A DNA stretch of 64,000 nucleotides from Nonomuraea sp. SYSU D8015 (GTDB lineage Bacteria > Actinomycetota > Actinomycetes > Streptosporangiales > Streptosporangiaceae), in NCBI RefSeq assembly GCF_008065375.1, contig NZ_VJYI01000010.1, positions 248,001-312,000 on the forward strand, given 5' to 3'. The notes beneath the pieces are model-generated. The model was not told the DNA's origin and searched no databases. It saw nothing but the letters and a program-made list of their open reading frames with translations. Each line of letters opens with the position of its first letter. Within the stretch, counting starts at the first letter, position 1. A program made the position numbers and the translations under genes. This document shows, piece after piece, positions 41,615 through 50,093 of this stretch.

Positions 41615-42970
41615 ATGACGAGCACGACACCATCGGCGCAGCCGCACAGGACGGTTCCGGAATGGTTCGACGACGCCAAGTTCGGGATCATGGTCGTGTG
41701 GACGCCCGCCTCCGTCCCGGCGTTCGCGCCGCCGTGGTCGTTCGGCGAGGACGTGCCCGACGCCGAGACGATCATGCGCGAACTGCCGGCCGCGGAGATG
41801 TACCTGAACACGATGCTCATCCCGGACAGCCCCACGGCACGCCATCACGCCGAGCACCACGGCGGCAAGCCCTACGACGACTTCGTCGCCGAGTTCCGCC
41901 GGCGAACCGAGGAGTGGGATCCCACCCCCTGGGCGGACCTGCTGGCCCGCTGCGGTGCGAGGTACTCGGTGCTGGTCGCCAAGCACCAGGACGGGTTCCT
42001 GCTGTGGCCGAGCGCGACCACACCGAGCAGGCCGGGCTGGAACGCCGAACGGGACGTCGTCGGGGAGTTCGCCGCCGCCGTACGGGCTCGAGGGCTGCGG
42101 TTCGGCGTCCTGTACACCGGCGGAGTCGACTACACCTTCGGCGGCCTGCCCCTCACCGGCGAGATGGCCGCCAACCCCGCCCAGAACCCGCAGTACGCCC
42201 GCTACGCCGACGCCCACTGGCGGGAGCTGATCGACCGCTACGAGCCCTCCATCCTGTGGAACGACATGGGCTATCCACCGGCCGCCGACCCCGCCGAGCT
42301 GATCGCCTGGTACCGCAGCAGGGTCCCCGACGGTGCGGTGAACGACCGTTTCGCCGCCTCGGCCGTCGACTCCGACGACATCCTGGGCGACTTCGCGACC
42401 CTGGAATACGACAGCGACTACGCCGGCTCGGCGCCCGCCGACCGCAAATGGGAGTCCACCCGCGGCATGGGCACCTCGTTCGGATACAACCGCCAGGAAA
42501 CCGACGAGCACTACGACAGCGCCACAGACCTCATCCACGAACTCGTCGACTGCGTGGCCCGCGGCGGGAACTTCCTGCTCGCCGTCGGCCCCACTGCCAC
42601 CGGCGAGATCCCCTGGCCGCAGGCCTCCCGGCTGCTCGACATCGGCTGGTGGCTGCACGAGCACGGCCACGCCATCTACCGCACCAGGCCGTGGACCCGC
42701 CCCGCCGGCACCACCGGCGACGGACAGGAGATCCGCTACACCGCCACCGCCGACGCCGTCCACGCGATCGTGCTCGGCACTCCGGAGGCCGCCCGGCTCG
42801 ACCTGGACCTCAGGCTCGCCCCCGGGGCCGAGGTGAGGCTTCGCGAGGGCGGTCCGGCTCTGCCGTGGCGACCTGTAGCCCATGGGGTGCGCGTGGAACT
42901 GCCCGAGGTCCCGCACCCGCGGCCTGCCTTCACGCTGCGCCTCTCTCCCGCCTCCGCCATCAGCGGCTGA
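41615..42970 (+). CDS. Alpha-L-fucosidase (GH29), cytoplasmic
   Basis: This is a protein of 451 residues, no signal peptide. The GH29 barrel is clear: WFDDAKFGIMVVWTPASVPA at the start, YSVLVAKHQDGFLLWPSATT in the middle and the nucleophile Asp217 in ILWNDMGYP. GGNFLLAVGPTATGEIPW closes the catalytic domain, and a small beta-sandwich ends the protein. It hydrolyses terminal alpha-L-fucose, retaining mechanism. The conserved KHHDGF motif reads KHQDGF, an unusual His-to-Gln change. AAGGAG lies 9-10 nt before the ATG. The gene faces the PTS operon but is not part of it. Confidence 0.88.
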   Translation: MTSTTPSAQPHRTVPEWFDDAKFGIMVVWTPASVPAFAPPWSFGEDVPDAETIMRELPAAEMYLNTMLIPDSPTARHHAEHHGGKPYDDFVAEFRRRTEEWDPTPWADLLARCGARYSVLVAKHQDGFLLWPSATTPSRPGWNAERDVVGEFAAAVRARGLRFGVLYTGGVDYTFGGLPLTGEMAANPAQNPQYARYADAHWRELIDRYEPSILWNDMGYPPAADPAELIAWYRSRVPDGAVNDRFAASAVDSDDILGDFATLEYDSDYAGSAPADRKWESTRGMGTSFGYNRQETDEHYDSATDLIHELVDCVARGGNFLLAVGPTATGEIPWPQASRLLDIGWWLHEHGHAIYRTRPWTRPAGTTGDGQEIRYTATADAVHAIVLGTPEAARLDLDLRLAPGAEVRLREGGPALPWRPVAHGVRVELPEVPHPRPAFTLRLSPASAISG

Positions 42971-43022
42971 TCCGCACAGGAGCGCCCGCCGGACCGGGGG
43001 CCTCTTCCCGCATCGGCAGTGG

Positions 43023-45071
43023 CTAGGCGAGGGCGGCGCGGGCGCGTTCCCGGCACTCCCGCAGGGTGAGGCCGGCCAGGGCCTCGCGTACGGCCGGGAC
43101 GCACACCGGGGCCATGGACAGGCTCGTCACCCCCAGCCCCACCAGCAGCGGCGCCAGCAGCGGGTCGCCGGCCGCCTCGCCGCACACGCCCACCGGCTTG
43201 CCCGCCTCCCGTCCCGCCTCCGCGCACATCGCGATCAGCTCCAGCAGGGCGGGCTGGCGCGGGTCGAGCAGGTCGGCCAGGGCCGGGTGCTGGCGGTCGG
43301 CCGCGAAGGTGTACTGGGCCAGGTCGTTGGTGCCGATGCTGAGGAAGTCCACCTCCTGCAGCAGCCGCCGTGCCCGCAGCGCCGCGCCCGGCACCTCGAC
43401 CATCACGCCGACGGTGGCGATGCCCTTGGCGCGGGCGCGGCGGGCGAAGCCGGACGCCTCGCCCATGGTGGTGACCATGGGCGCCATCACCCACGCCTGC
43501 GCGCCGGTGGCCCGGGCCGCCTCGGCGATCGCGTCGAGCTGCGTGTCCAGCACGTCGGGCAGCAGGCGATCGACCCGCAGGCCGCGGACACCCAGCGCCG
43601 GGTTCGGCTCCTCCGGCAGTTCCAGGAACGGCAGCGGCTTGTCGGTGCCGGCGTCCAGCGTGCGGACGACGACCGTCTCCGCCTGCCGGAACACCTCGGC
43701 GTAGGCCGCCACCTGCTCCTCGAACGAGGGCGGCTGCCTGCGGTCCAGGAACAGGAACTCCGTGCGGAACAGGCCCACGCCCTCGGCGCCCGGCCGCAGG
43801 TCCGCCGCCGAGCCGACGTTGAGCATGAGCTTCACGGGATGGTCGTCGGCGGTCCTGCCGGGGCCGCTGCTCGCCGCCAGCCTGGCCTTCTCGGCGCGGT
43901 CGCGCTCCCTGACCTCGGCCGCCTCGTCCTCGGTGAGGCCGACGGCGACCTCGCCGGTGGTGCCGTCCACGCCGACGACCGTGCCGTCGGGGACGTCCAG
44001 GATCCCCGGGCAGGCCACGACCGCGGGCAGGCCGCGGCCGCGGGCGAGGATCGCGGTGTGGCTGGTGGGGCCGCCGCGCTCCGTGATCAGCGCCAGCACG
44101 TCGGGGCCGAGGCCGGCGGTGTCGGCGGGGGAGAGGTCCTCGGCCACCAGCACGTACGGGTGGCCGGGCGCGGGCAGGCCGGGCATGGGCAGGTCCAGCG
44201 CGAACGCCACCGCCCGGTGCTTGAGGTCGTCCAGGTCGGCGGCCCGCTCGGCCAGGTAGCCACCGAGCGCGGCGAGCGCCTCCCGGTGACCGGAGAAGGC
44301 CGCGTCCAGGGCGTGCGCCGCGTCGAGCCCTCCCCGGGCCCGCTCCTCCGCCTCCTCCCGCAGCATCGGGTCGTCGGCGATCATGGCGAGCGCCTCCAGG
44401 ATGTCGGCCGCCTCGCCCGACGACTCCCCGGCGCCGGCGCCGGCGGCTCGGACGGCGGTGGCCCGCCGCCCGAGGTCTTCCGCCACCGCCTCCAGGGCCT
44501 TGACCACCGTGGCCGCCTCGGCGCCGGGGTCGGTCACCGGCCGGGGCGCGGGGAGCCGCGGCGGCGCGGCCATCCGGATCAGCGGGCCCGCCGCCCGCCC
44601 CTGGCTGACGCCGAGCCCGGTGAGCCGCCCGACGGCACCCGCCCAGGGGCCGCTGTCAGGACGGGTGCCGCCGCCACTGGCCCCCGGCCCGGCATCGCTC
44701 CCCCTCTCTACGACGCCCCCACGCCCACTCTCGCCGGCGGTGGCGCGCCCGCCGTCGGTCGCGCTCGGGTCGGCGGCAGCATGTCCGCCGTGGGTCCCGC
44801 TCCCGCTTGCGGCTACGCGTTCGCCCTCGGGCCGGTGCCCGCCGTCGGTTGCGTGCCCGCCTTCGGCCGCGTGTTCTCTGGTGGCACCGCCGCCAGCTTG
44901 GGGGTCGCGCCCGCGCCGCGCGCCACCGCCGGGCAGCGTGTCGCCGCCGATGGCGTGGACGGCGGACGCGGCGCCGGAGCCGTCGGGGAACGGCAGGTCG
45001 AGGTGGGATGGGGAGCCGGGGGCGGAAGGCGGGGGTGGGAAGCCGGGCTGCGGGGCGGGGGTGTCAGGCAT
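43023..45071 (-). CDS. ptsI: PTS enzyme I with disordered N-terminal extension
   Basis: This phosphoenolpyruvate-protein phosphotransferase has 682 residues; normal EI is about 550-575. Residues 1 to about 146 are a Gly/Ala/Ser/Pro-rich extension without homology, and the EI fold starts at GLGVSQGRAAGPL. The phosphorylated His338 lies in GGPTSHTAILARG. The PEP-binding barrel follows, with GVGLFRTEFLFLDR, ALGVRGLRVDRLL, VEVPGAALRARRLL and GVCGEAAGDPLLAPLL. It passes phosphate from PEP to HPr. ATG at 45071 overlaps the HPr gene by 8 bp. It is the last gene of the operon. Confidence 0.92.
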   Translation of the reverse strand: MPDTPAPQPGFPPPPSAPGSPSHLDLPFPDGSGAASAVHAIGGDTLPGGGARRGRDPQAGGGATREHAAEGGHATDGGHRPEGERVAASGSGTHGGHAAADPSATDGGRATAGESGRGGVVERGSDAGPGASGGGTRPDSGPWAGAVGRLTGLGVSQGRAAGPLIRMAAPPRLPAPRPVTDPGAEAATVVKALEAVAEDLGRRATAVRAAGAGAGESSGEAADILEALAMIADDPMLREEAEERARGGLDAAHALDAAFSGHREALAALGGYLAERAADLDDLKHRAVAFALDLPMPGLPAPGHPYVLVAEDLSPADTAGLGPDVLALITERGGPTSHTAILARGRGLPAVVACPGILDVPDGTVVGVDGTTGEVAVGLTEDEAAEVRERDRAEKARLAASSGPGRTADDHPVKLMLNVGSAADLRPGAEGVGLFRTEFLFLDRRQPPSFEEQVAAYAEVFRQAETVVVRTLDAGTDKPLPFLELPEEPNPALGVRGLRVDRLLPDVLDTQLDAIAEAARATGAQAWVMAPMVTTMGEASGFARRARAKGIATVGVMVEVPGAALRARRLLQEVDFLSIGTNDLAQYTFAADRQHPALADLLDPRQPALLELIAMCAEAGREAGKPVGVCGEAAGDPLLAPLLVGLGVTSLSMAPVCVPAVREALAGLTLRECRERARAALA

Positions 45072-45345
45072 CGAGGGCCTCTTCCGCGTCCAGGTCGCGC
45101 GAGAGCAGCGCCACCAGCGCGTCCAGCGCCTCCTCGGCCCCCGGCCCGTCCGCTTCCAGCGTCACCTCCGTGCCCTGGACGACCCCCAGCGACAGCACCC
45201 CGAGCATGCTCTTGGCCGGAACCGCCTTGTCGCCGGCCCGCACCGTCACCGGCACTCCGAGCCGCACCGCCTCCTGCACGAACAACTTGGCCGGACGCGC
45301 GTGCAGGCCGCTGGCGGAGGCCACGGCGACCGTTCGCTGTGCCAT
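45064..45345 (-). CDS. ptsH: PTS phosphocarrier protein HPr
   Basis: This is a protein of 93 residues. The active-site His15 lies in ASGLHARPAKLFVQEA, and the regulatory-site region reads VPAKSMLGVLSLGV, with Ser at the position phosphorylated by HPr kinase in Firmicutes. The C-terminal helix ends EEALDALVALL. It carries phosphate from enzyme I to the EIIA encoded in the same operon. It is 13 bp downstream of the dehydrogenase gene and overlaps ptsI by 8 bp. Confidence 0.95.
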   Translation of the reverse strand: MAQRTVAVASASGLHARPAKLFVQEAVRLGVPVTVRAGDKAVPAKSMLGVLSLGVVQGTEVTLEADGPGAEEALDALVALLSRDLDAEEALDA

Positions 45346-45358
45346 GACAACGCTCCCC

Positions 45359-46363
45359 TCAGGGTTCGATCGTGACTTTGATGGCCGCGCCCCGGCTGAC
45401 GAGGTCGATCCCGTCGAGCACGCGGGGCAGCGGCAGCCGGTGGGTGATCAGGTCGGAGACGACCACGGCCCCGGAGGCCACCAGCCGCAGCGCCTCGGCG
45501 TTGTGGGCGGGGCTGGAGCCGTTCGCGCCGACGATGGTCAACTCGCGGTAGTGGACCAGGTTGGAGTCGAGCGAGATGATCGGCGCGTCCTTGGGCAGGC
45601 CGCCGAAGAAGCTGATCCGCCCCTGCCGGGCGGCCATCCGCACCGCCTGCTCCTGCGCCGCCCCCGACGCCGCCGCCGTGATCACCACGTCGGCGCCCCG
45701 GCCGCCGGTCAGCTTGAGCACCTGCTCGACGGGGTCGGCGTCGATGGCCGCGTCCGGGCGCACCAGCTCGGCGGCCATCGACAGGCGCTGCGCGTTGACG
45801 TCCACGAGGAAGACCCGGGCGGCGCCACGCGCCCGCGCCAGGCGGACGTGCAGGCAGCCGATCGGGCCCGCGCCCATCACCACCACGTCGTCGCCCGCGC
45901 CGACGCCGGCGAGCTCCTGCCCGTTCAGCACGCAGGCCAGCGGCTCGGCGACGGACGCCTCCGCGTACCCGACGCCGGAGGGGATGGCGTTGACGCCGTT
46001 CACGGCCAGGACCTTGGCCGGGACGATCATGTACTCGGCGAAGCCGCCGTCGTAGTGGTAGCCCATCGACTCCTGGTTGGGGCAGACCGTCAGCCGGCCC
46101 CGCAGGCACTCGGCGCACGACCCGCACGGGATCGCGGCGATCACCTGCACCCGCGCGCCCGTGTCCACGACCTCGCCGGCGATCTCGTGGCCCATCACCC
46201 GGGGCGGCCTGATGTGGTGGTGGCCGAACTTGTAGATCTTGGCGTCCGTGCCGCAGGTCGAGCAGTTGCGTACCCGGATCTTCAGCTCGCCGGGCCCGGC
46301 GACGGGCTCGGGCGCGTCCTCGATCCTGATGTCGCCCGGGGCGTGGAATCTGGCGACCTTCAT
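45359..46363 (-). CDS. Zinc-dependent polyol(-phosphate) dehydrogenase, MDR family
   Basis: This is a medium-chain dehydrogenase of 334 residues. Catalytic zinc ligands are Cys37 in CSTCGTD and His59-Glu60 in VMGHEIAGEV; the structural zinc site is Cys80, 83, 86 and 94 (PCGSCAECLRGRLTVC). The cofactor site is VVMGAGPIGCLHVRLARA. It resembles sorbitol, threonine and galactitol-1-phosphate dehydrogenases. Within this PTS operon it probably oxidises the phosphorylated polyol brought in by EIIABC. That differs from the classical mannitol-1-phosphate dehydrogenase MtlD. Its ATG overlaps the EIIA stop (ATGA). Confidence 0.88.
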   Translation of the reverse strand: MKVARFHAPGDIRIEDAPEPVAGPGELKIRVRNCSTCGTDAKIYKFGHHHIRPPRVMGHEIAGEVVDTGARVQVIAAIPCGSCAECLRGRLTVCPNQESMGYHYDGGFAEYMIVPAKVLAVNGVNAIPSGVGYAEASVAEPLACVLNGQELAGVGAGDDVVVMGAGPIGCLHVRLARARGAARVFLVDVNAQRLSMAAELVRPDAAIDADPVEQVLKLTGGRGADVVITAAASGAAQEQAVRMAARQGRISFFGGLPKDAPIISLDSNLVHYRELTIVGANGSSPAHNAEALRLVASGAVVVSDLITHRLPLPRVLDGIDLVSRGAAIKVTIEP

Positions 46364-46785
46364 GTGAGCTCCTTCATCACCTGCGACACCTCGGTGGCCT
46401 CGCGGAGCGCCTTGGCGCGGTCGGGGTCGAGCAGGATCTCGGCCAGCGACGCCAGCAGCGGCACGTGGCCGCCCTCGCGGGCGGCGATGCCGACGCACAG
46501 GACGACCTGCTCGCCGTCCCAGTCCACGCCGCCGGGGAAGCGCACCACGCAGATCGCGTCGCGCTTGATGTCCTCCTTGGAGGCGTTCGTCCCGTGCGGA
46601 ATGGCGACGCCCTCGCCGACGTACGTGGAGATCGACCGCTCGCGTTCGAGCATCGCCTCGACGTACGGCTCCGCGACCGCCCCCACCTCGACCAGCACCC
46701 GGCCGCACAGCCGGATGGCCGCCTCGCGGTCGGGGGCGCTCTCGTGCAGCAGCACCGCCCGCGGGTCGAGCAGGTCGTCACGCAT
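46360..46785 (-). CDS. PTS EIIA, mannitol/fructose type
   Basis: This is a protein of 141 residues of the EIIA-2 fold. The phosphorylated His64 lies in GEGVAIPHGTNASKEDIKRD, the hallmark of mannitol-type EIIA. ISTYVGEG precedes it and HVPLLASLAEILLD follows as usual. It accepts phosphate from HPr and gives it to Cys16 of EIIB. It overlaps the EIIB gene by 8 bp and the dehydrogenase gene by 4 bp, so the whole set is tightly coupled. Confidence 0.93.
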   Translation of the reverse strand: MRDDLLDPRAVLLHESAPDREAAIRLCGRVLVEVGAVAEPYVEAMLERERSISTYVGEGVAIPHGTNASKEDIKRDAICVVRFPGGVDWDGEQVVLCVGIAAREGGHVPLLASLAEILLDPDRAKALREATEVSQVMKELT

Positions 46786-47086
46786 CGACCGTGCCGCCGT
46801 TCTTGATCGTGTTCACCAGCCGGGTCACCGCCGGGTCCCCGAGGAAGATCTGGAACGGCACCAGCACCTTCCCCGGAGCCGCGGCCCTGGCCCGGGCGGC
46901 GAGCCCGGCGTGGCACAGCACCACGTCGGCGTCGTCCGGGATGGAGCTGACCGGGGTGTGCTCCACGGTCACGCCGCTGTCCTTGAGCTGCTTGCGCAGC
47001 TGGGACGCGAGCATGACGCTGCTGCCCATCCCCGCGTCGCAGGCGACGATGATCTTGTGGATGTCCTTGCTGTCGATGCCGGCCAT
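46778..47086 (-). CDS. PTS EIIB, mannitol type
   Basis: This is a protein of 102 residues. The P-loop-like active site is HKIIVACDAGMGSSVMLAS with Cys16 as phospho-acceptor, as in the MtlA B domain. In E. coli the mannitol A, B and C domains are one polypeptide; here they are three. The gene starts 3 bp after the EIIC stop. Confidence 0.93.
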   Translation of the reverse strand: MAGIDSKDIHKIIVACDAGMGSSVMLASQLRKQLKDSGVTVEHTPVSSIPDDADVVLCHAGLAARARAAAPGKVLVPFQIFLGDPAVTRLVNTIKNGGTVDA

Positions 47087-47089
47087 GGC

Positions 47090-48211
47090 TCACGCCTCCT
47101 TGGTGGCGGGTTCGGTGACGGTTTGCTCCGAGCCTTCCTCCGAGCCCGGGGTGTCATCCTTCTTCTCGCCCCTGCCGAAGCCGAGCAGGACGGCGGCGAC
47201 GGCGAACGTCACCGCCGTGGCGACGAGGATGCCCAGACTCGAGCCCAGCCAGCCGCCCCTCGGCGTGACCGCGAGGTAGGCGAAGATGCTGCCGGGCGAC
47301 GGGGTGGCGACCAGGCCGGCCCCGGTGATCATGAACGTGAACACCCCGGCCGCGCCGCCCGCGATGACCGCCACGATGAGGCGCGGCTTCATCAGCACGT
47401 ACGGGAAGTAGATCTCGTGGATGCCGCCGAAGAAGTGGATGATCATCGCGGCGGGCGTGCTCGGCCGCAGCTGGCGCGGCCCGAAGAGCAGGAAGGCCAG
47501 CAGCAGGCCCAGCCCCGGGCCGGGGTTCGACTCCAGCATGAACAGGATCGACTTGCCGTGCTCGGCCGCCTGCGCCACGCCGAGCGGGCTGAGCACGCCG
47601 TGGTTGATGGCGTTGTTCAGGAACAGCACCTTGGCCGGCTCGATCAGCACGGACGCCACCGGCAGCAGGTTGTTGACGATCAGCCACTCGACGGCGTTGC
47701 CCGCGGCCGTGGTGACCGCCTGTACGACGGGCCCGATGCCGAGGAACCCGACCACCGCCATCGCGCCGCCCACGATGCCGGCGGAGAAGTTGTCCACCAG
47801 CATCTCGAACCCGGCCTTGGTCCGCGCCTCCGTGAACTTGTCCACATATTTCAGGATCAGCGCGGTGAGCGGGCCAATGATCATGGCGCCGAGGAACATC
47901 GGGGCCTCCGTGCCGACCACGACGCCCATCACCGCCACCGCGCCGACGACCGCACCGCGCTGCCCGTGCACCATCCGGCCGCCCGTGTAGGCGATGAGGA
48001 CCGGCAGCAGGGTCGAGATGATCGGGCCGACCATCTTCGCGAGCGTCTCGTTCGGCAGCCAGCCGGTCGGGATGAACAGCGCCGTGATCAGGCCCCAGGC
48101 GATGAACGCGCCGATGTTCGGCATGATCATGCCGGCCAGATGGCCGCCGATGCGCTGGATGGTGGCCTTGACGCCGGTGCCGGTGACCGGAGGTGTGTAA
48201 GTGTCGGCCAT
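47090..48211 (-). CDS. PTS EIIC, mannitol type
   Basis: This is a membrane protein of 373 residues with about 8 hydrophobic segments. MIMPNIGAFIAWGLITALF and MVDNFSAGIVG-type segments match the mannitol EIIC family. The substrate-site GGIHEIYFPYVLMKPRLI contains the GxHEIYFPY signature found in MtlA. It imports and phosphorylates a hexitol with EIIB and EIIA. The C-terminal 30 residues are acidic and lack a B domain. AAGGAG lies 9 nt before the ATG at 48211. The longer open frame upstream is not homologous. Confidence 0.93.
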   Translation of the reverse strand: MADTYTPPVTGTGVKATIQRIGGHLAGMIMPNIGAFIAWGLITALFIPTGWLPNETLAKMVGPIISTLLPVLIAYTGGRMVHGQRGAVVGAVAVMGVVVGTEAPMFLGAMIIGPLTALILKYVDKFTEARTKAGFEMLVDNFSAGIVGGAMAVVGFLGIGPVVQAVTTAAGNAVEWLIVNNLLPVASVLIEPAKVLFLNNAINHGVLSPLGVAQAAEHGKSILFMLESNPGPGLGLLLAFLLFGPRQLRPSTPAAMIIHFFGGIHEIYFPYVLMKPRLIVAVIAGGAAGVFTFMITGAGLVATPSPGSIFAYLAVTPRGGWLGSSLGILVATAVTFAVAAVLLGFGRGEKKDDTPGSEEGSEQTVTEPATKEA

Positions 48212-48261
48212 GGGACTTGCTCCTTCTGGGGGATGAGCGTGGATCAGCCGCTTTCGCCGGG

Positions 48262-49236
48262 CTAGGGGAGTGGAGCGGGTGCGGACGGGGTGCCGAGGAC
48301 GGGGAAGGCGAGGGGCCGGGCCGGGTCGGGAGGGCCGACCGTGACGGCGGCGTCGTCGATGTCGGCGGGCCCGGGCATCCGGCTGCCGGGCAGGCGCACG
48401 GCGGCCGCGCCCCACGCCAGCGCCCGTGCCAGCGCCTCCCGGCCGCTCCCGCCGCCGGCGAGGAAGCCGGCCAGCATGGCGTCGCCCGCGCCGACGGAGC
48501 TGCGCGGCTCGCTCACCGGCGCCTCGCCGTGCCAGACGCCGGCCTCCTCGACGAGCACGGCGCCGTCGGCGCCCAGGCTGGCCAGGACCGTGCGCGCGCC
48601 CGCGGCCCGCAGCTCGCTCGCGGCCTTCACCACGTCGCCGAGGGTCTGGATGGGCAGGCCCGTGACGCCGGCGAGCTCCTCGAAGTTCGGCTTGACCAGG
48701 GCGGGCGCCGCGTCGAGCGCGCAGGAGAGCGCGGCCCCGCTGGTGTCGACCGCGACGTGGATGCCGGCCCCGGCGAACCTGCGGCACAGCCGGGCGTAGA
48801 CGTCGGCGGGCACCTCGGGCGGCAGGCTGCCCGAGGCGACCACCCAGTCCGCCTCGTGGGCGGCGGCGAGCACGGCGTCGGCGATCGTGTCCAGCTCCTC
48901 GGGCGACAGGGCGCCGCCCGGCTCGTTGATCTTGGTGATGGTGCCGTCGGGCTCGGCCAGCGTGACGTTCGACCGGGTCGTGCCCGCCACGGGGACGGTG
49001 ACCATGTCGAGGCCCTCGGCGGCGAGCAGGCGGACGAGCTGCCTGCCCTCGTCCCCGCCGTACGGCACCACCGCGCGGCTCGCGATGGCGTTGGCGAGCA
49101 GGGCGCGCGAGACGTTGACGCCCTTGCCGCCCGGGTCCAGGTGGGCGGCGGCGGCGCGGATGACCGCGCCCCTGTCCAGCGCGGCGATCTCGATGGTGCG
49201 GTCGAGGCTCGGGTTGAGCGTCAGAGTGAGGATCAC
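48262..49236 (-). CDS. 1-phosphofructokinase/tagatose-6-phosphate kinase (PfkB family)
   Basis: This is a protein of 324 residues. TLTLNPSLDRTIEIAALDRG is the typical start of FruK/LacC kinases. PfkB signature 1 is DPGGKGVNVSRALLANA and signature 2 is SSVGAGDAMLAGFLAGGG, with the catalytic Asp in GAGDA. It would phosphorylate a ketohexose phosphate to a bisphosphate. With the dehydrogenase it suggests the route polyol, polyol phosphate, ketose phosphate, ketose bisphosphate. GTG at 49236 overlaps the DeoR stop (GTGA) behind a strong GGAGGTGATC ribosome site. Confidence 0.9.
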   Translation of the reverse strand: MILTLTLNPSLDRTIEIAALDRGAVIRAAAAHLDPGGKGVNVSRALLANAIASRAVVPYGGDEGRQLVRLLAAEGLDMVTVPVAGTTRSNVTLAEPDGTITKINEPGGALSPEELDTIADAVLAAAHEADWVVASGSLPPEVPADVYARLCRRFAGAGIHVAVDTSGAALSCALDAAPALVKPNFEELAGVTGLPIQTLGDVVKAASELRAAGARTVLASLGADGAVLVEEAGVWHGEAPVSEPRSSVGAGDAMLAGFLAGGGSGREALARALAWGAAAVRLPGSRMPGPADIDDAAVTVGPPDPARPLAFPVLGTPSAPAPLP

Positions 49237-49994
49237 GCCCTGATCACCTCCGGGCCCGCCGCCGTCAGGTCGGCGGCCAGCGCGGGGTCCAGCCCGGTGT
49301 CGCTGATCACCACGTCGATCTCGCTCAGCTCGGCGAACGTGGCCAGGTAGGTGTTGGTGAACTTCGTGTGGTCGGCCAGCAGCACGCTGCGCTGCGCGGC
49401 CTTGACCATGGCCCGCTTGATCGCCGCCTCGGCCGGATCCGGCGTGGTCAGGCCCCTGGCCACCGAGCAGCCGTTGGTGCCCATGAACGCCACGTCCACG
49501 TTGAGGTGGGCCAGTGGGCGCAGCGCCCAGTCGTCCACCGTGGCGAGGGTGTTGCCGCGCAGCCGGCCACCCAGCATGATCACGTGCAGGTTGGCGCGGG
49601 CGGCCAGGGCCGTGGCCAGCGGCGGCGAGTTCACCACGACGGTGAGCTCCCGGTCGGCCGGCAGCACCTGGACCAGCCGGCCCGTGGTGGTGCCCGCGTC
49701 GATGATCACTGAGCCGTCCTCGGGCAGCTCGGCCAGCGCCGCCTTGGCGATGCGCTCCTTCTCGGTCGTCATCACCTCGTCGCGGGCGGCCAGCGCCGGC
49801 TCGAACCCGAGCCGCTCCACCGGTATCGCGCCCCCGTGCACCCGGCGCAGCACGCCCGCACGCTCCAGCGACGTCAGGTCGCGGCGGATCGTCTCGGTGG
49901 TCACGTCGAGCTCGGCGGCCAGCGTCACCACGTCGACGCGGCCCGCGGCCCGCGCTCTGCGCAGGATCTCCTGCTGCCGCTCCTCGGCGTACAT
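49233..49994 (-). CDS. DeoR/GlpR-family regulator of the PTS operon
   Basis: This is a protein of 253 residues: ERQQEILRRARAAGRVDVVT and TTETIRRDLTSLERAGVLRR form the DeoR helix-turn-helix, ending in the HGGAI signature. The sensor domain has IIDAGTTTGRLVQVL and LADHTKF. It is the first gene of the PTS operon and overlaps the kinase gene by 4 bp, the arrangement of FruR-like repressors that respond to a phosphosugar. It probably represses its own promoter at 50032-50059. Confidence 0.92.
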   Translation of the reverse strand: MYAEERQQEILRRARAAGRVDVVTLAAELDVTTETIRRDLTSLERAGVLRRVHGGAIPVERLGFEPALAARDEVMTTEKERIAKAALAELPEDGSVIIDAGTTTGRLVQVLPADRELTVVVNSPPLATALAARANLHVIMLGGRLRGNTLATVDDWALRPLAHLNVDVAFMGTNGCSVARGLTTPDPAEAAIKRAMVKAAQRSVLLADHTKFTNTYLATFAELSEIDVVISDTGLDPALAADLTAAGPEVIRA

Positions 49995-50031
49995 GTTGAT
50001 TCACCGCCGTTTCGGTTTGGTTTCCTCTGTG

Positions 50032-50059
50032 TTTATACCCGTTTTCGTTGGAAGGTCAA
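50032..50059 (-). promoter_or_regulatory. Promoter of the PTS operon
   Basis: On the minus strand TTGACC (50054-50059), 16 bp and TATAAA (50032-50037) make a good sigma-70-type promoter about 40 nt before the DeoR start. AACGAAAACGG and CCGAAACGG direct repeats flank the -10 and could bind the DeoR protein. Confidence 0.7.
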
Positions 50060-50076
50060 GGGTGGGTGGGTAAAAT
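50048..50076 (+). promoter_or_regulatory. Promoter of the serine hydrolase gene
   Basis: TTGGAA (50048-50053), 17 bp and TAAAAT (50071-50076) lie 17 nt before the ATG at 50094. The -35 overlaps the -35 of the divergent PTS promoter, so the two may compete or be co-regulated. Confidence 0.6.
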
Positions 50077-50093
50077 CTGGTAGTTATAGGCGG

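Noticed and set aside
39811..41835. 674-codon frame containing part of the HAD protein
   Set aside because: Only the HAD part is real; the N-terminal part is antisense to the NAD(P)-binding gene.
44807..48265. 1152-codon open frame opposite the PTS operon
   Set aside because: It is entirely antisense to well-supported PTS genes, with no domain.
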